A DNA stretch of 64,000 nucleotides from Marinobacter sp. ANT_B65 (GTDB taxonomy: Bacteria; Pseudomonadota; Gammaproteobacteria; Pseudomonadales; Oleiphilaceae), in contig NZ_NXGV01000001.1 in NCBI RefSeq assembly GCF_002407605.1, positions 1,712,076 through 1,776,075 on the forward strand. The letters are read 5' to 3'. Below are positions 8,919-17,520 of this stretch, piece after piece. The position numbers were made by a program, and so were the translations under genes. The notes under the pieces were generated by a model, which was not told where the DNA came from, searched no databases, and saw nothing but the letters and a program-made list of their open reading frames with translations. Within the stretch, counting starts at the first letter, position 1. The number at the start of each line of letters is the position of its first letter.

Positions 8919-10988
8919 ATGATAAAAAACCGCACATCTACCAAGGATTCTGTTCATCTATTGCTCGATGCGGTAGACGCGATTTCTGTTCAGGGTTATG
9001 ACGAGGAACGGAAAGTCACCTATTGGAACAGAGGTAGTGAATTTTTATATGGCTACACCGAGGAAGAGGCCCTGGGAAGGCGTCTGGAGGACCTGATCAT
9101 TCCTGAAGAAATGCGCGATGCTGTTATTACAGCGCATAAAAACTGGATCAATGAAGGCATAGAGATTCCCGCAGCTGAGCTTACCCTTAGAAATAAAACC
9201 GGCGAAGATGTGAACGTATTTTCAAGTCATGCCTTTTTTATTAACAATAAAAGAAAGCATGAAATGTTCTGCATTGACATTGACTTGTCTGAGGTAAAAA
9301 AAGCCAAAGACGAAGCAGTTTTCAAGGAAAATATGCTCGAAGCCGTATTTGAGGCGACTCCCGATTTATTTTTCCTGATGGAAAAAGATGGAACTGTTAT
9401 TGACTATCATGCCGGCGACCACAAACATCTCTACGTCCCCCCCAAGGCATTTATCGGAAAAAATATCTCAAAGTTACTCCCTGGAAAAATTGCAGATAGC
9501 TTTATAATACACATTGAAAAAACAATAAATGAACAAAGCATGTCGATTTTTGAATATTATTTAGACATGCCCCACGGCACCATTTATTTTGAAGCAAGAT
9601 TCAATTACCTGAAAACATACCAGCAGGTAGTTATAATTGTCCGGGATATAACCGATCAACACAAATCAGCAGAAACAATAAAAAGACATGCCTATTTCGA
9701 CTCATTAACCTTGCTTCCAAACCGATTCTTGTCGCTTGACCGTTTATCAGAAATGCTCAAGGATGCGAAAAGAAGTAACGAAAAAACCGCCGTTCTTTTT
9801 CTTGACCTCGACGACTTCAAAAAAGTAAACGATTCTCTTGGTCATGAAGTTGGCGACAAGATACTTGTTGAAGCCGCTAACAGGCTGACACAGGCAGTAA
9901 GGAAATCGGATACGGTCGGTCGCCTGGGTGGCGACGAATTCATTATATTACTTCGGACATTATCAGACGAGATCAATGTAATAGAAATTTCTGAAAGCTT
10001 ACTGAACGTTTTCAGAAAACCTTTTAATATTGACGGAAGAGAGCTTGTTCTGACATTAAGTATTGGAATTGCAACATATCCTGAAAATGGAAACAGTGCG
10101 TCTGAATTATTACGCAATGCTGATACCGCAATGTACCAGGCAAAAACTTCAGGGCGCAATACATATTCATTTTTCACGAAAGAAATGAATGACATTATGC
10201 TGCGCCGCTTCGAAATAGAAGAGCAATTAAATAACGCTCTGGAAAACAATGAACTTGAAGTATATTACCAACCAAAATACAGTGTAAAGGACCGAAGCAT
10301 TGTTGGCGCAGAAGCGCTGATTCGGTGGCACAGCCCCTCCCTCGGAAATATAACACCAGACGAATTCATCCCGATTGCAGAGCATACCGGCTTGATATCG
10401 CCCATAGGTAGCTTCGTGATCAAAGAATCTCTTGCATTTTTGAGTGCATGGAGACGAGCACATAGAAAAGACTATACAATTGCAGTTAACCTGTCTCCCC
10501 GCCAGTTTCGGGATACGGATTTAATTGGTTTTATCAAAAGCTCCCTTGAGAATTCTGAAATCAAGCCTGAAAGCCTGGAGTTTGAAATTACAGAAGGCTT
10601 GCTGATGGCCAGAAGCTCATACATTGACGATACATTAAAAGAGCTACATAAACTGGGCGTTAAATTGTCAATGGATGACTTCGGAACAGGGTATTCGTCA
10701 CTAAGTTATTTAAGAGAGTACCCATTTGACATATTGAAAATTGACCGAAGCTTTATAAGTGGAATTTCCTTAAAAAAAGAAGATTGCGATCTTGTAAAAG
10801 CAACCATTGCAATGGCACACAGTCTGGGATTGCAGGTTGTTGCTGAAGGTGTGGAGTTACACGAACAACTTATCATTCTGGATAGTTTAGGATGCGATTT
10901 AGTTCAGGGATATTATTTCAGTAAACCCGTACCTGCAAATGAGCTCCTTGGACTTCAGGACTCCTCAAGTAACTCTTCCATTGCCTAG
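8919..10988 (+). CDS. PAS-PAS-GGDEF-EAL cyclic-di-GMP protein
   Basis: 689-residue cytoplasmic signalling protein without membrane segments. Two PAS-like sensor domains (about 10-130 and 140-250), then a diguanylate cyclase domain with intact GGDEF at residues 337-341 (RLGGDEF), then a phosphodiesterase domain with EAL at 465-467 plus NLSPRQF, DDFGTGYSSL, KIDRSFI, VAEGVE and QGYYFSKP. Both catalytic centres look intact, so it may make or degrade c-di-GMP depending on the PAS input. The gene is visibly more AT-rich than its neighbours, hinting at horizontal acquisition. Its TAG stop shares the palindrome CTAG (10985-10988) with the stop of the convergent RES gene. Confidence 0.94.
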   Translation: MIKNRTSTKDSVHLLLDAVDAISVQGYDEERKVTYWNRGSEFLYGYTEEEALGRRLEDLIIPEEMRDAVITAHKNWINEGIEIPAAELTLRNKTGEDVNVFSSHAFFINNKRKHEMFCIDIDLSEVKKAKDEAVFKENMLEAVFEATPDLFFLMEKDGTVIDYHAGDHKHLYVPPKAFIGKNISKLLPGKIADSFIIHIEKTINEQSMSIFEYYLDMPHGTIYFEARFNYLKTYQQVVIIVRDITDQHKSAETIKRHAYFDSLTLLPNRFLSLDRLSEMLKDAKRSNEKTAVLFLDLDDFKKVNDSLGHEVGDKILVEAANRLTQAVRKSDTVGRLGGDEFIILLRTLSDEINVIEISESLLNVFRKPFNIDGRELVLTLSIGIATYPENGNSASELLRNADTAMYQAKTSGRNTYSFFTKEMNDIMLRRFEIEEQLNNALENNELEVYYQPKYSVKDRSIVGAEALIRWHSPSLGNITPDEFIPIAEHTGLISPIGSFVIKESLAFLSAWRRAHRKDYTIAVNLSPRQFRDTDLIGFIKSSLENSEIKPESLEFEITEGLLMARSSYIDDTLKELHKLGVKLSMDDFGTGYSSLSYLREYPFDILKIDRSFISGISLKKEDCDLVKATIAMAHSLGLQVVAEGVELHEQLIILDSLGCDLVQGYYFSKPVPANELLGLQDSSSNSSIA

Positions 10989-11698
10989 GTACAGGCCCTC
11001 ACAGAAATAAGGGAATGCGCCTCTCCTATTTCAGCCCAGTGCGTAATACGTTGCTTGTCGCCGTCCCAGAAATATTTCAGATGTGGCCCCTGTACCGGGA
11101 TAGATACAGCGTTAGGTTTGAATGCCGCTATACACTCACTCCCCGGGTGCCGGACGCTGTTGTATAACAACCCGTTTGACCCTTTGTTGCGCCATCGACG
11201 CGCAAATTTCTGGCTCAGGACATAGTCATTAACGTCGGGATTATGCAGATCTGTAAATTCCGGCCCACGGATATCATGCATCTGTGATGTCACGCTGCCA
11301 ATATAGGCTCTCATGGTGAGTTCTATAGAGTCTTCATTGGCTGCTGCCAATTCCCGCTCTTTGTGAAATACAGTCTCCCGAATTGCTGCCTCAAGAGTGT
11401 TTGCGGCGTAATAGACTCCAAAATGTCTGTCAGCAAAACGGCTTCCGAATCCAAGGTGCGTGAACGATGCCATCACAGGCGTGCTTCCGGGGCCGCTGAC
11501 CCGGTCACCAGGAGGTACCAGAGCGATATCCCCGGCTTCATCAAGCAGGCGGGGGTTGGTCATTCCCTCAATCTCGAATGCCAGCTCAAATTCTTCTGGT
11601 TCGTAGATGCGCTCAAAAAGGTCTATTGGCGGATAGTGACTGGGTATAATCCGGTAGGTTTCCCACTCAGGAAGGAACAGCGGAGGGGTGGAAAACAT
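10985..11698 (-). CDS. RES-domain toxin of a type II toxin-antitoxin pair
   Basis: 237 residues starting at the ATG at 11698, which overlaps the antitoxin stop as TGATG. RES toxins (for example MbcT, ParT) attack NAD+ or ADP-ribosylate targets. The three name-giving polar positions are visible: Arg in TYRIIPSHYPP, Glu in AAIRETVFHKERE, and Ser in VRHPGSECIAAF. The frame upstream of 11698 lies inside the antitoxin gene and is not used. Partner: the Xre/MbcA/ParS gene just upstream. The reaction is inferred from the family. Confidence 0.88.
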   Translation of the reverse strand: MFSTPPLFLPEWETYRIIPSHYPPIDLFERIYEPEEFELAFEIEGMTNPRLLDEAGDIALVPPGDRVSGPGSTPVMASFTHLGFGSRFADRHFGVYYAANTLEAAIRETVFHKERELAAANEDSIELTMRAYIGSVTSQMHDIRGPEFTDLHNPDVNDYVLSQKFARRWRNKGSNGLLYNSVRHPGSECIAAFKPNAVSIPVQGPHLKYFWDGDKQRITHWAEIGEAHSLISVRACT

Positions 11699-12102
11699 CA
11701 CCAACCCCGCTTGGCATCGAAATACTGGCGGGCCAGCATCAGATTCATCATTGAGCCTTGAGTCATGAATTCCATGGCCGACTTGCCGCAAAACGGAACT
11801 TCAGATGTTTTTAACCGGATTCTGCGGTTGGCCCGTTCATGGGTCGGGTACAACAACTGCAAAGCCTTGTAGATACCAAGGATGTAACTGATGCGCTCCA
11901 TGGTGTCATTGGAAAGCTTGACCGGGTTGAGCTTCGCATAATTATAAAGCGTAGTTCTGGAAGGACCGCCAAGAAGTTTGCTCCGCTCTTCTGTACTGCA
12001 CCCCCACTCTTCTGTAACCCGGAAGAACCCCTTTAATGCCACGCGCCCTTTCTCAGCTTCATGGTCACCATGTTCGGTTCTACGTTCAACGATTGCTGTC
12101 AT
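11698..12102 (-). CDS. Xre/MbcA/ParS-type antitoxin (DUF2384)
   Basis: 134 residues. N-terminal Xre-like helical DNA-binding part with LLGGPSRTTLYNYAK, followed by the toxin-binding domain: ERISYILGIYKALQLLYP and a segment ending in PFCGKSAMEFMTQGSMMNL, typical of MbcA/ParS antitoxins. A GAGGGGG ribosome site precedes the ATG at 12102. It is the first gene of the pair and probably represses its own promoter through the inverted repeat at 12119-12144. Confidence 0.88.
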   Translation of the reverse strand: MTAIVERRTEHGDHEAEKGRVALKGFFRVTEEWGCSTEERSKLLGGPSRTTLYNYAKLNPVKLSNDTMERISYILGIYKALQLLYPTHERANRRIRLKTSEVPFCGKSAMEFMTQGSMMNLMLARQYFDAKRGW

Positions 12103-12118
12103 GGTACCCCCTCGACGC

Positions 12119-12144
12119 TATATTGTTCACATATTTACAATATA
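12119..12144. promoter_or_regulatory. Inverted-repeat operator of the RES/Xre toxin-antitoxin operon
   Basis: Perfect 8-bp arms TATATTGT (12119-12126) and ACAATATA (12137-12144) around a 10-bp AT-rich spacer, 17 bp upstream of the antitoxin ATG. This is where an autorepressing Xre antitoxin would be expected to bind. The whole 12110-12170 stretch is AT-rich and must include the promoter; I cannot fix the -10 and -35 boxes with confidence. Confidence 0.6.
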
Positions 12145-12389
12145 TCATCTTTTGTAAAAACCTACACTCTTTTGGGAGGCCAGTTTACTGGCCCAGAGCC
12201 CCGGTGTGCACCATCCGACGTTATCACTCCCGCCCTGATTTCAGAGCTTTACGGGGTTACCTGCGACCTGATCCAGGATCCTGAAAGCAGGCGCCCTGTT
12301 CTCGTCAATATTCAACGTGTTCGCTGTATACTGGATAAAGACTGCATCTCTTGACGAGAAAATTCCTGACGACTTTCTGGACTACCAAA

Positions 12390-13595
12390 ATGTTATCTAT
12401 CAGATTGTTACAAGGCTCAGCTCAACTACTCCTTGATGTTACCAGCGGGGTTACCCAGATTGTCGAAAGGATGCATCACACTATTGCAAGAGAGGTAAAC
12501 CCGCTCAACCGACTGCGCGACATCGCAGGTATACCTTCCGAGGAACGCCAGGGTCGTCGCACCTACCAGATCATTCAGTCGACCACATCCCTGCTGCAGC
12601 ATGGACTGCACCGGTCACTTGATGAATTCTCAGCGCAGGAAGAACCCTCAAGTTCCACACAAAGCGTGAAAATCATAGCTGCATTGAACGGTGTGTGTGG
12701 GGATCACCTTGAAGCCAGTAACAACCCTCTGGCCATCCAAATGCATTTCCGGAACAGTCACGGCGAGAAACTACAGCTGAACCAGGAAAATACGGGCACC
12801 AGGATTCCAGATATCAGTCCACGCATTGTTGTATTGATTCACGGGCTATGTCTCTCACATGAGTACTGGAAAGGCGGCAGCAAGGAGAACCTGGGCGAGG
12901 AGCTTCAGCGCGCACGTGGTTTTACTCCTTTGTATCTCTACTACAATAGCGGAAGACATATTTCTAACAATGGCAAAGAGTTAGCGCAACAACTTCAGGA
13001 TCTGGTTGATGCCTGGCCGGTGCAGGTTGAAGAGTTGGTCCTGATTGGGCATAGCATGGGCGGGCTGGTTATCCGCAGTGCCTGCTGGCATGCCACTGAG
13101 CTCAGTCTGCCCTGGACCGGGCTATTGAAAAGCGCCCTGTATCTTGGCTCACCCCACCACGGCGCAGCGCTCGCCAAAGCCGGAAATCTGGTGACATTTA
13201 TTATGAACAAATTCCGCTACGCCAGCCCTTTTGCACTGGGGCAGCACACCAGCGCAGGCATCAAGGATCTGCGGCATGGAAACCTGCTGGATGACGACTG
13301 GAAAGGCATAGATCAGGACGACTTCCACCCGGACCACCGTATCCCGGTTCCATTACTGGATGGGACCCGGCACTATTTCCTGGCCGCGGTTATCGGCAAT
13401 AGTGTGTCGGATTTTCCCAGCACCATGCTGGGAGACCTTCTGGTCCGGCTGGATAGCGCCAAAGGGCATCATTCTGATGTATCACGAAGTCTGCCCATAA
13501 GCCCGGGAGACTGCCGCGTGTTCAACAAACTCAATCATCTCGACCTGCTCGACAACAAAGTGGTGCACGATCAGATACTGGAGTGGCTGTCCTGA
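12390..13595 (+). CDS. Alpha/beta hydrolase, PGAP1/triacylglycerol-lipase-like
   Basis: 401 residues from the ATG at 12390; a TTG start at 12351 would add 13 residues. The N-terminal 140 residues are helical with no signal peptide. The hydrolase fold follows: IVVLIHGLCLSHEYW (oxyanion HG), VLIGHSMGGLVIRSACWHA with the nucleophile elbow G-H-S-M-G, LYLGSPHHGAALAKAG, and a final LNHLDLLDNKVVHDQI holding the likely catalytic His. These are PGAP1/lipase-family features; an esterase or lipase acting on lipids is likely but the substrate is unknown. Ends 10 bp from the convergent nitronate monooxygenase gene. Confidence 0.8.
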   Translation: MLSIRLLQGSAQLLLDVTSGVTQIVERMHHTIAREVNPLNRLRDIAGIPSEERQGRRTYQIIQSTTSLLQHGLHRSLDEFSAQEEPSSSTQSVKIIAALNGVCGDHLEASNNPLAIQMHFRNSHGEKLQLNQENTGTRIPDISPRIVVLIHGLCLSHEYWKGGSKENLGEELQRARGFTPLYLYYNSGRHISNNGKELAQQLQDLVDAWPVQVEELVLIGHSMGGLVIRSACWHATELSLPWTGLLKSALYLGSPHHGAALAKAGNLVTFIMNKFRYASPFALGQHTSAGIKDLRHGNLLDDDWKGIDQDDFHPDHRIPVPLLDGTRHYFLAAVIGNSVSDFPSTMLGDLLVRLDSAKGHHSDVSRSLPISPGDCRVFNKLNHLDLLDNKVVHDQILEWLS

Positions 13596-13605
13596 ACACC
13601 AGCTT

Positions 13606-14667
13606 TTAGTCCTGACTTTCCTTCAGAATCAGCGCCATCAGCTCTGACGCCGGCAGCTCCCGTGCCAGAGGGGCACCCTGCCCGGCCCACTGTGCAGCAA
13701 ATTCGTGGTTGCCGCGCTTTGAAGCGGCAGCATTGAGACGCTTGGTCGCATCATAGGCAACAGGATAGTCGGCTGGCCGCGGGCTGTTTTCCGCCTCACC
13801 GAACGAGATCAGCCGGTTGACCATCCCTCGGGCCGGGCGTCCCGAAAGCACTTTTGTTAACCGTGTTTCTGCAGCTCTATCGCTTTTGAGAGCCTCGCGG
13901 TATGCCTGATTCGCGGATGACTCCGGGCACAATATAAAAGCAGTTCCCAGCTGAACAGCAGTAGCACCCGCTTTCAGTGCGGCATTCATTGCGTAACCAT
14001 CCATAATCCCACCGGCGGCAACAATAGGCAGAGATGTCTGACTGGCAAGCAGCCGCACCAGCACCGAGGTACTCAGGCACTCATCGGTTGCATCGGGGTT
14101 GAACATGCCTCTATGGCCGCCTGCTTCGATACCCTGGGCGACGATGACATCAATTCCGGCCTTTTCAATTTTCGCTGCTTCAGAAGGGCTCGTAGCCGTT
14201 GCCATAGTGCAGATACCGGCTTTTTTGAATGCCTCCAGGTATTCAGCCGACGGGAGACCAAAGTGAAAGCTGACAACTGCCGGCTTCAATTCGAGCAGCA
14301 TTTTCAGGGTATGGCCGTCTTCAGTAAATGAGGTATAGATTTCGCTCAGCGAATCCGGCAACTCTGTACCCGCTTCGGCAAACAAGGGGGCCAGATGTTC
14401 CAGCCAGGCAGTTTCTATGTCCACATCACGATGGGCCGGCTGATGACAGAACACATTTACATTAATCGGCCCGGAAGTAAGAGCCTGGGTCTGCTCAATC
14501 ATTTCCCGTGCCTGAACGGTTGAGCTCGCACCAATCCCCAATGATCCAAGCCCGCCAGAATCAGTAACGGCTGCAGCCAGTTGAGGCGTGGCTACACCGG
14601 CCATCGGTGCCTGAACAATTGGATGCCGGATACCTAGCCGATTCAGAAATTTTTCACGCGGATTCAT
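13606..14667 (-). CDS. Nitronate monooxygenase (NPD-like FMN enzyme)
   Basis: 353 residues starting at the ATG at 14667, with AGGAAA 7 bp upstream. FMN-dependent TIM-barrel enzyme that oxidises alkyl nitronates such as propionate-3-nitronate. Visible signatures: RHPIVQAPMAGVATPQLAAA at the N-terminus, DVIVAQGIEAGGHRG around the active-site His, PIVAAGGIMDG and GATAVQLGTAFILCPES at the phosphate-binding end. Monocistronic between two convergent/divergent neighbours. Confidence 0.88.
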   Translation of the reverse strand: MNPREKFLNRLGIRHPIVQAPMAGVATPQLAAAVTDSGGLGSLGIGASSTVQAREMIEQTQALTSGPINVNVFCHQPAHRDVDIETAWLEHLAPLFAEAGTELPDSLSEIYTSFTEDGHTLKMLLELKPAVVSFHFGLPSAEYLEAFKKAGICTMATATSPSEAAKIEKAGIDVIVAQGIEAGGHRGMFNPDATDECLSTSVLVRLLASQTSLPIVAAGGIMDGYAMNAALKAGATAVQLGTAFILCPESSANQAYREALKSDRAAETRLTKVLSGRPARGMVNRLISFGEAENSPRPADYPVAYDATKRLNAAASKRGNHEFAAQWAGQGAPLARELPASELMALILKESQD

Positions 14668-14875
14668 GGATATTTCCTGCTCATCAATGAGTAACAACTA
14701 TGCAGTGTCCGGAAAACCAAACAACAGTGTATGCAAATCCAGACACATCAAGCAGAAAGAATACAATAAAATCATATAAAACAACATGCTAACAAAGCGG
14801 TGTACTTTTTGCATACACATTTCCAGGCTATCAGCCCGATCAGCATTCAAACAAAAAATAAATAAGGGTCAGTAC

Positions 14876-15841
14876 ATGCGTCTGCTCATTCTAGCCTTAC
14901 TACTCGTAAGTCCGTTGTGTTTCAGCAAGACCGTAGTCGTCATCCAGAGCTATCACGCTGAATACAAGTGGGATAGTGATTATATTGTTGCCATTAAATC
15001 TGTATTGGGAGACAAACACGACGTCACATTCCTTGAACTGGACACAAAGCGCTTAACCCAATCAGAGTGGCCACAGCAAGTCGCCCTCATCAAGAAATCA
15101 GTAGCAGAAATCAAGCCGGACATTGCCATTTTAGGCGATGACAATGCATTTTCATTGATGGCACAGCACCTGGTCGACCAGGAAATTCCGGTTGTGTTTT
15201 TCGGCGTGAATGGCACCCCGGTTCAACACCCTGCCCTTGAACACCCGTTGGTTACAGGCGTTCTTGAGCGTCCGTTTTTTGCACAAAGCGTCCGCCATCT
15301 ACGGAAAGTTCTCCCGAGTAATGAACGCTTTCTGATTCTGATGGATGATTCAATTACCATGCGCAATGCCGTAAACGATTACTTCGGAGACGCCCGCCAG
15401 GCAAAGCTTCATGGTTCCGAACTCGATATCCTGCTGACAAATGACAAAGACACCTGGCTCAGCGCCGTTGAGAATGCGCACACGCAATATGACGCCATCA
15501 TCGTAGGTACTCACCATACTATTCGGGACAGCGAGAGTAACTATGTATTACCAGACCAGCTGATCAATCAGGCCTACCACAGTTCACGGATTCCGATATT
15601 TTCATTCTGGGATATTTCTATCGGGCCTCAGCAGGGTGTGGGCGGGTTTACGGTTTCGGCTTACCAGGAAGGCCTTACGGGGGCCCGCCTTGCATCTTTA
15701 GTCCTCAACGGCATAAAGCCCGACCGTGTACCACAGGTCAAATCTCTTAGCGGCCACTACGTCTATAGCAGAAGCGGCATGAAGCACTGGAACATATCAC
15801 TTTCATCATTGATTTCCAGCCAGTCGAGCTTTGTCGACTAG
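14876..15841 (+). CDS. Periplasmic ABC-type substrate-binding protein (PF04392-like), orphan
   Basis: 321 residues from the ATG at 14876 (AAGGGT upstream); the first 30 codons of the longer frame carry no signal. Signal peptide MRLLILALLLVSPLCFS, then a type I periplasmic-binding fold: VVVIQSYHAEYKWDSDYI, PDIAILGDDNAFSLMAQ, IPVVFFGVNGTP. No permease or ATPase gene is adjacent. It is related in kind to the protein at 23726-24697, which lies next to a histidine kinase, so such proteins may serve sensing rather than transport (inference). Confidence 0.75.
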   Translation: MRLLILALLLVSPLCFSKTVVVIQSYHAEYKWDSDYIVAIKSVLGDKHDVTFLELDTKRLTQSEWPQQVALIKKSVAEIKPDIAILGDDNAFSLMAQHLVDQEIPVVFFGVNGTPVQHPALEHPLVTGVLERPFFAQSVRHLRKVLPSNERFLILMDDSITMRNAVNDYFGDARQAKLHGSELDILLTNDKDTWLSAVENAHTQYDAIIVGTHHTIRDSESNYVLPDQLINQAYHSSRIPIFSFWDISIGPQQGVGGFTVSAYQEGLTGARLASLVLNGIKPDRVPQVKSLSGHYVYSRSGMKHWNISLSSLISSQSSFVD

Positions 15842-15940
15842 CGCCCTGAAAGATAAGCCGCCTCATAATTTTCATAGGGGTCTTTGACAAACAGCTAATT
15901 ACAGACAAAGGTTCAGAGGTATAGCATGGCCGAAAGCCAA

Positions 15941-15975
15941 GGAGCGCGTTAAACGCATTCAGTGCGCTGCGCTCC
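15941..15975 (+). repeat. Nested inverted repeat in the fabH leader
   Basis: GGAGCGC (15941-15947) pairs with GCGCTCC (15969-15975), and inside it CGCA (15954-15957) pairs with TGCG (15963-15966). It lies 28 bp before the fabH start codon and could form a hairpin in the leader or be an operator. No T-run follows. Confidence 0.35.
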
Positions 15976-16003
15976 CCAATCGGAAACACCTAGGATTTTG
16001 CGA

Positions 16004-16972
16004 ATGACCTTTGCACGCATTGCCGGTACTGGCTCTTACCTGCCAGAGAATGTTGTTACAAACAAAGACCTCGAAAAGATGGTTGATACCACGGACAACT
16101 GGATTCGTGAGCGTACGGGTATCGAGCAACGGCATATTGCCATTGAAGGCCAGACAACCGTAGACCTTGCGGAACAGGCCGCTCTCAAGGCCATAGAGGC
16201 GGCTGGCATCGATGCCAACGATATAGATCTGATCATTTTCGCCACCTCTACCCCGGACAAGATTTTTCCGAGCTCCGCATGCATTCTGCAGGCACGACTG
16301 GGCATCCACGGATGCCCGGCTTTCGATATACAGGCCGTCTGCAGCGGCTTTGTCTATGCACTCTCGGTAGCGGACAAGTTCATAAAGACCGGTGCCAGTA
16401 AAAAGGCACTGGTGATAGGCGCTGAAGTGTTTTCCCGCATCATCAACTGGGAAGACCGTGGCACCTGCGTACTTTTTGGTGATGGTGCAGGTGCAGTAAT
16501 CCTAGAAGCTCATGAGGAAACAGGAATTCTCTCGACGCATATCCATGCGGATGGCCAGTATGAAGAACTCCTGCATGTTCCCTGCGGTATTGCCGACGGA
16601 TACGACCAGTTAAAGGCCGGGCGCGCATTTGTGGAAATGAAAGGTAATGAAGTCTTCAAGGTTGCCGTCAATACGCTTGGCAAGATTGTGGACGAGACCC
16701 TGGCAGCCAACCAGATGCAAAAGTCTGATATCGACTGGCTGGTACCCCACCAGGCAAACCTTCGTATTATCTCGGCCACTGCGAAAAAACTGAGCATGTC
16801 GATGAACCAGGTGGTCGTTACTGTGAACAAACATGGCAACACTTCTGCTGCGTCGATTCCTCTGGCGCTCGATGTAGCTGTGCGGGACGGGCGAATCAAG
16901 AGGAATGATGTGGTGATGCTGGAAGCCTTTGGTGGCGGCTTCACCTGGGGTTCTGCACTGCTGCGCTACTGA
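16004..16972 (+). CDS. fabH: Beta-ketoacyl-ACP synthase III (FabH)
   Basis: 322 residues, family-typical length. Condenses acetyl-CoA or another acyl-CoA with malonyl-ACP to start fatty-acid synthesis. The catalytic triad is visible: Cys113 in [11 protein letters not shown], His249 in PHQANLRI and Asn279 in [12 protein letters not shown]; the N-terminal [16 protein letters not shown] and [13 protein letters not shown] are canonical. I use the ATG at 16004 with TAGGA 8 bp upstream. It stands alone, not in a plsX-fabHDG cluster, so it may be a second, specialised FabH. Confidence 0.93.
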   Translation: MTFARIAGTGSYLPENVVTNKDLEKMVDTTDNWIRERTGIEQRHIAIEGQTTVDLAEQAALKAIEAAGIDANDIDLIIFATSTPDKIFPSSACILQARLGIHGCPAFDIQAVCSGFVYALSVADKFIKTGASKKALVIGAEVFSRIINWEDRGTCVLFGDGAGAVILEAHEETGILSTHIHADGQYEELLHVPCGIADGYDQLKAGRAFVEMKGNEVFKVAVNTLGKIVDETLAANQMQKSDIDWLVPHQANLRIISATAKKLSMSMNQVVVTVNKHGNTSAASIPLALDVAVRDGRIKRNDVVMLEAFGGGFTWGSALLRY

Positions 16973-17050
16973 CATCGAAGGTCCTTCCGCTACCCTGCGG
17001 ACTGATTGCTTTTACCGCTGTTGGGTGTATTTCTCCATGACAGTCAGCTA

Positions 17051-17070
17051 CACTGTGTTTTTATACAGTA
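17051..17070 (+). promoter_or_regulatory. LexA (SOS) box upstream of yebG
   Basis: CACTGTGTTTTTATACAGTA contains CTGT-N8-ACAG exactly (17053-17068) with the preferred A/T-rich centre. It ends 28 bp before the yebG start, a position that would block the promoter. E. coli yebG is a known LexA target, which makes the assignment strong. Confidence 0.85.
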
Positions 17071-17098
17071 AAGCAGACATTCACTGCGAGGAATGACC

Positions 17099-17371
17099 AT
17101 GGCGGTACAAGCAGTCTATTTTTCCGATAGGGACGGCCTGGATATGGCATTAAAAAATCCTGAGACCATGCTTTTCACATCAAAAGCAGACGCCGATGCC
17201 AGAGACAAAATACTGGAGCTGGCGGAAGAAATTCAGGTTTTCCTGACCAGGAAGGTGGAAGGTCTGGGCGATGATATGGCCGAAAAATGCGCTATGGCCA
17301 TCGCCGAAGACAAAGACCTCTTTCAGAGGGCCATGAAAAAGCCGGAACTTCTGAACACTGCCCAGGAATAA
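17099..17371 (+). CDS. yebG: YebG-family SOS-induced protein
   Basis: 90 residues. Aligns by eye with E. coli YebG: MAVQAVYFSDRDG, then MLFTSKADADARDKILELAE matching the FTSK-x-EADA-x-DK core. The start is the second ATG at 17099, because GAGG then lies 7 bp upstream and the protein begins MAV as in E. coli; the ATG at 17093 is too close to the ribosome site. Conserved DNA-damage-inducible protein of unclear molecular role. Controlled by the LexA box at 17051-17070. Confidence 0.88.
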   Translation: MAVQAVYFSDRDGLDMALKNPETMLFTSKADADARDKILELAEEIQVFLTRKVEGLGDDMAEKCAMAIAEDKDLFQRAMKKPELLNTAQE

Positions 17372-17384
17372 CCCGGGCAGTTTT
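17357..17384 (+). terminator. Putative terminator overlapping the end of yebG
   Basis: ACTGCCC (17357-17363) pairs with GGGCAGT (17375-17381) and a short T run (17381-17384) follows. The stem starts inside the last codons and spans the stop codon. The T run is short, so support is moderate. Confidence 0.45.
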
Positions 17385-17520
17385 CCATACGCTGCTGTCA
17401 AACCACTCCAGTTAACCATTCAGGCCAGTAACTCTGGTATAAATGGCCATGCCTCCGGTGCCACCGGATACGTATACTGAACAAGTCGTCATAAAAATAA
17501 CAACGACCGGACTATCAGAT

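Noticed and set aside
12061..12354. Plus-strand frame of 97 codons between the antitoxin and the hydrolase
   Set aside because: Overlaps the antitoxin start and operator on the other strand, has no ribosome site and a composition rich in Cys and Arg unlike a real protein.
15884..15889. TTGACA as a fabH -35 box
   Set aside because: No -10 box lies at 16-18 bp from it.
16988..17003. Hairpin after fabH
   Set aside because: Stem of 5 bp with no T run; too weak to call a terminator.
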